Source: an uncultured Clostridia bacterium (GTDB taxonomy: Bacteria > Bacillota > Clostridia > Oscillospirales > Acutalibacteraceae). Taken from it: 6,743 nt of DNA. The notes beneath the pieces were generated by a model, which did not search any database, was not told where the DNA came from, and saw only the letters and a program-made list of their open reading frames with translations. Position numbers and translations under genes: made by a program. The stretch spans positions 1 through 6,743 of the forward strand of contig CALZMC010000030.1 in the NCBI GenBank assembly GCA_945788455.1, read 5' to 3'. Shown here one piece after another: positions 5,942 through 6,743 of the stretch; the first letter of the stretch is position 1, and the number at the start of each line of letters is the position of its first letter.

Positions 5942-6743
5942 ATGATTAAGATTACATTGAAGGATGGCTCGGTAAAGGAATTTGAAGCTCCTGTTTCCTG
6001 CGCCGACATCACAAAGGAAATTTCTATGGGCCTTTACAGAAACGCTTGCTCCTGTAAGGTTAACGGCGAGGTTAAGGATTTAAGAAGCACAGTTGACACA
6101 GACTGTGATTTTGAGGTTTTGACATTCGATGACGAGGACGGCAGAAAGACCTTTAACCATACTGCATCTCATATTATGGCTCAGGCTGTAAAAAGATTAT
6201 ATCCTAACGCAAAGCTAACAATCGGTCCTGCTATCGACAACGGCTTTTACTACGATTTTGATGTTGAAAATTCATTCTCTTCCGAGGATTTAGAAAAAAT
6301 TGAAAAGGAAATGAAGAATATCGTTAAGGAAGGTCTTGAAATCGAACGCTTTGAGCTTCCTGTTGACGAGGCTGTTGCTCTTATGGAGGAAAAGGATGAG
6401 CCTTATAAGATTGAGCTTATTAAGGAGCACGCAGAAAAGGGCGAGCCTATCAGCTTTTATAAGCAGGGCGAGTTTACAGAGCTTTGCGCAGGTCCTCATC
6501 TAATGGATATGAAGGTTGTTAAGGCATTTAAGCTGACAAACTGTACAGGCGCTTATTGGAGAGGCGATGCTAACAATAAGATGCTTTGCAGAGTTTACGG
6601 TACTGCTTTTCCAAAGGCATCAATGCTTGAGGAGCATCTAACAGCACTTGAGGAGGCTAAAAAGCGCGACCACAATAAGCTTGGCCGTGAGCTTGAGCTG
6701 TTTACAACGAGTGAATATATCGGTCAGGGTCTTCCCATTATGC
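5942..6743 (+). CDS. thrS: Threonyl-tRNA synthetase, N-terminal part (runs off window)
   Basis: ThrRS charges tRNA-Thr with threonine in the cytoplasm. The first 267 codons are present; family members are usually about 640 residues, so the catalytic core and anticodon-binding domain are mostly outside. Residues 1-61 form the TGS domain (start MIKITLKDGS). Residues about 62-225 form the N2 editing domain that removes mischarged serine, with its metal-site-like residues intact: H73 and H77 in HTASHIM, C182 and H186 in CAGPH. The conserved block TGAYWRGDANNKMLCRVYGT (202-221) follows. RDHNKLGRELELF (242-254) then marks the linker into the class II catalytic domain. AGGAGG (5928-5933) lies eight bases before the ATG. 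The gene is preceded by a Thr T-box, in full agreement with the product. No frameshift or missing residue is seen in the visible part. Confidence 0.97.
   Translation, partial: MIKITLKDGSVKEFEAPVSCADITKEISMGLYRNACSCKVNGEVKDLRSTVDTDCDFEVLTFDDEDGRKTFNHTASHIMAQAVKRLYPNAKLTIGPAIDNGFYYDFDVENSFSSEDLEKIEKEMKNIVKEGLEIERFELPVDEAVALMEEKDEPYKIELIKEHAEKGEPISFYKQGEFTELCAGPHLMDMKVVKAFKLTNCTGAYWRGDANNKMLCRVYGTAFPKASMLEEHLTALEEAKKRDHNKLGRELELFTTSEYIGQGLPIM

Overview
The window looks like chromosome of a low-GC Gram-positive (Bacillota), most likely a clostridial lineage. The evidence is a threonyl-tRNA synthetase gene under a T-box leader, an RNase Y of typical length, sigma-A-type promoters with TTGACA/TATAAT-like boxes, strong AGGAGG ribosome binding sites, and U-tract terminators closing most transcription units. 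Narrower placement (Oscillospiraceae/Ruminococcaceae-like) is a guess from overall gene style. I see no insertion sequence, phage gene, CRISPR array, rRNA or tRNA.

Layout from left to right. A strong GC-rich hairpin terminator lies at the extreme left. It can serve an off-window rightward gene and perhaps also the leftward gene next to it. That leftward gene (93-1535) encodes a DUF3048/YerB-like protein with a long acidic cytoplasmic N-terminus and one membrane anchor. A divergent promoter region (1536-1707) separates it from a rightward two-gene operon: a PHP-domain metal-dependent phosphoesterase (1708-2367), then a YeiH/UPF0324 putative sulfate exporter (2368-3444) whose ATG directly follows the upstream stop codon. 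A perfect stem-loop with U tracts on both sides (around 3476-3503) closes that operon and also faces the end of a leftward 96-residue Dabb-domain gene (3532-3822). Upstream of that lies leftward rny (RNase Y, 3910-5466) with its own terminator seven bases past its stop codon. The 475-bp gap between rny and thrS holds two divergent promoters, a leader of about 110 nt for rny, and a complete thrS T-box riboswitch with specifier codon ACC, T-box sequence and intrinsic terminator. thrS (5942 onward) runs off the right edge after 267 codons.

How the genes relate. rny (mRNA turnover) and thrS (tRNA charging) are housekeeping genes sharing a divergent intergenic region but with separate control. thrS should be expressed when uncharged tRNA-Thr accumulates. 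The PHP enzyme and the YeiH-type transporter are tightly coupled and probably act together; a sulfur-metabolism link is an inference. Dabb and DUF3048 proteins have no firmly established role. I found no convincing previously undescribed system. The points most worth a second look are the PHP-YeiH pairing, the possible leaderless start of the PHP mRNA, and the inverted repeat filling the rny promoter spacer.
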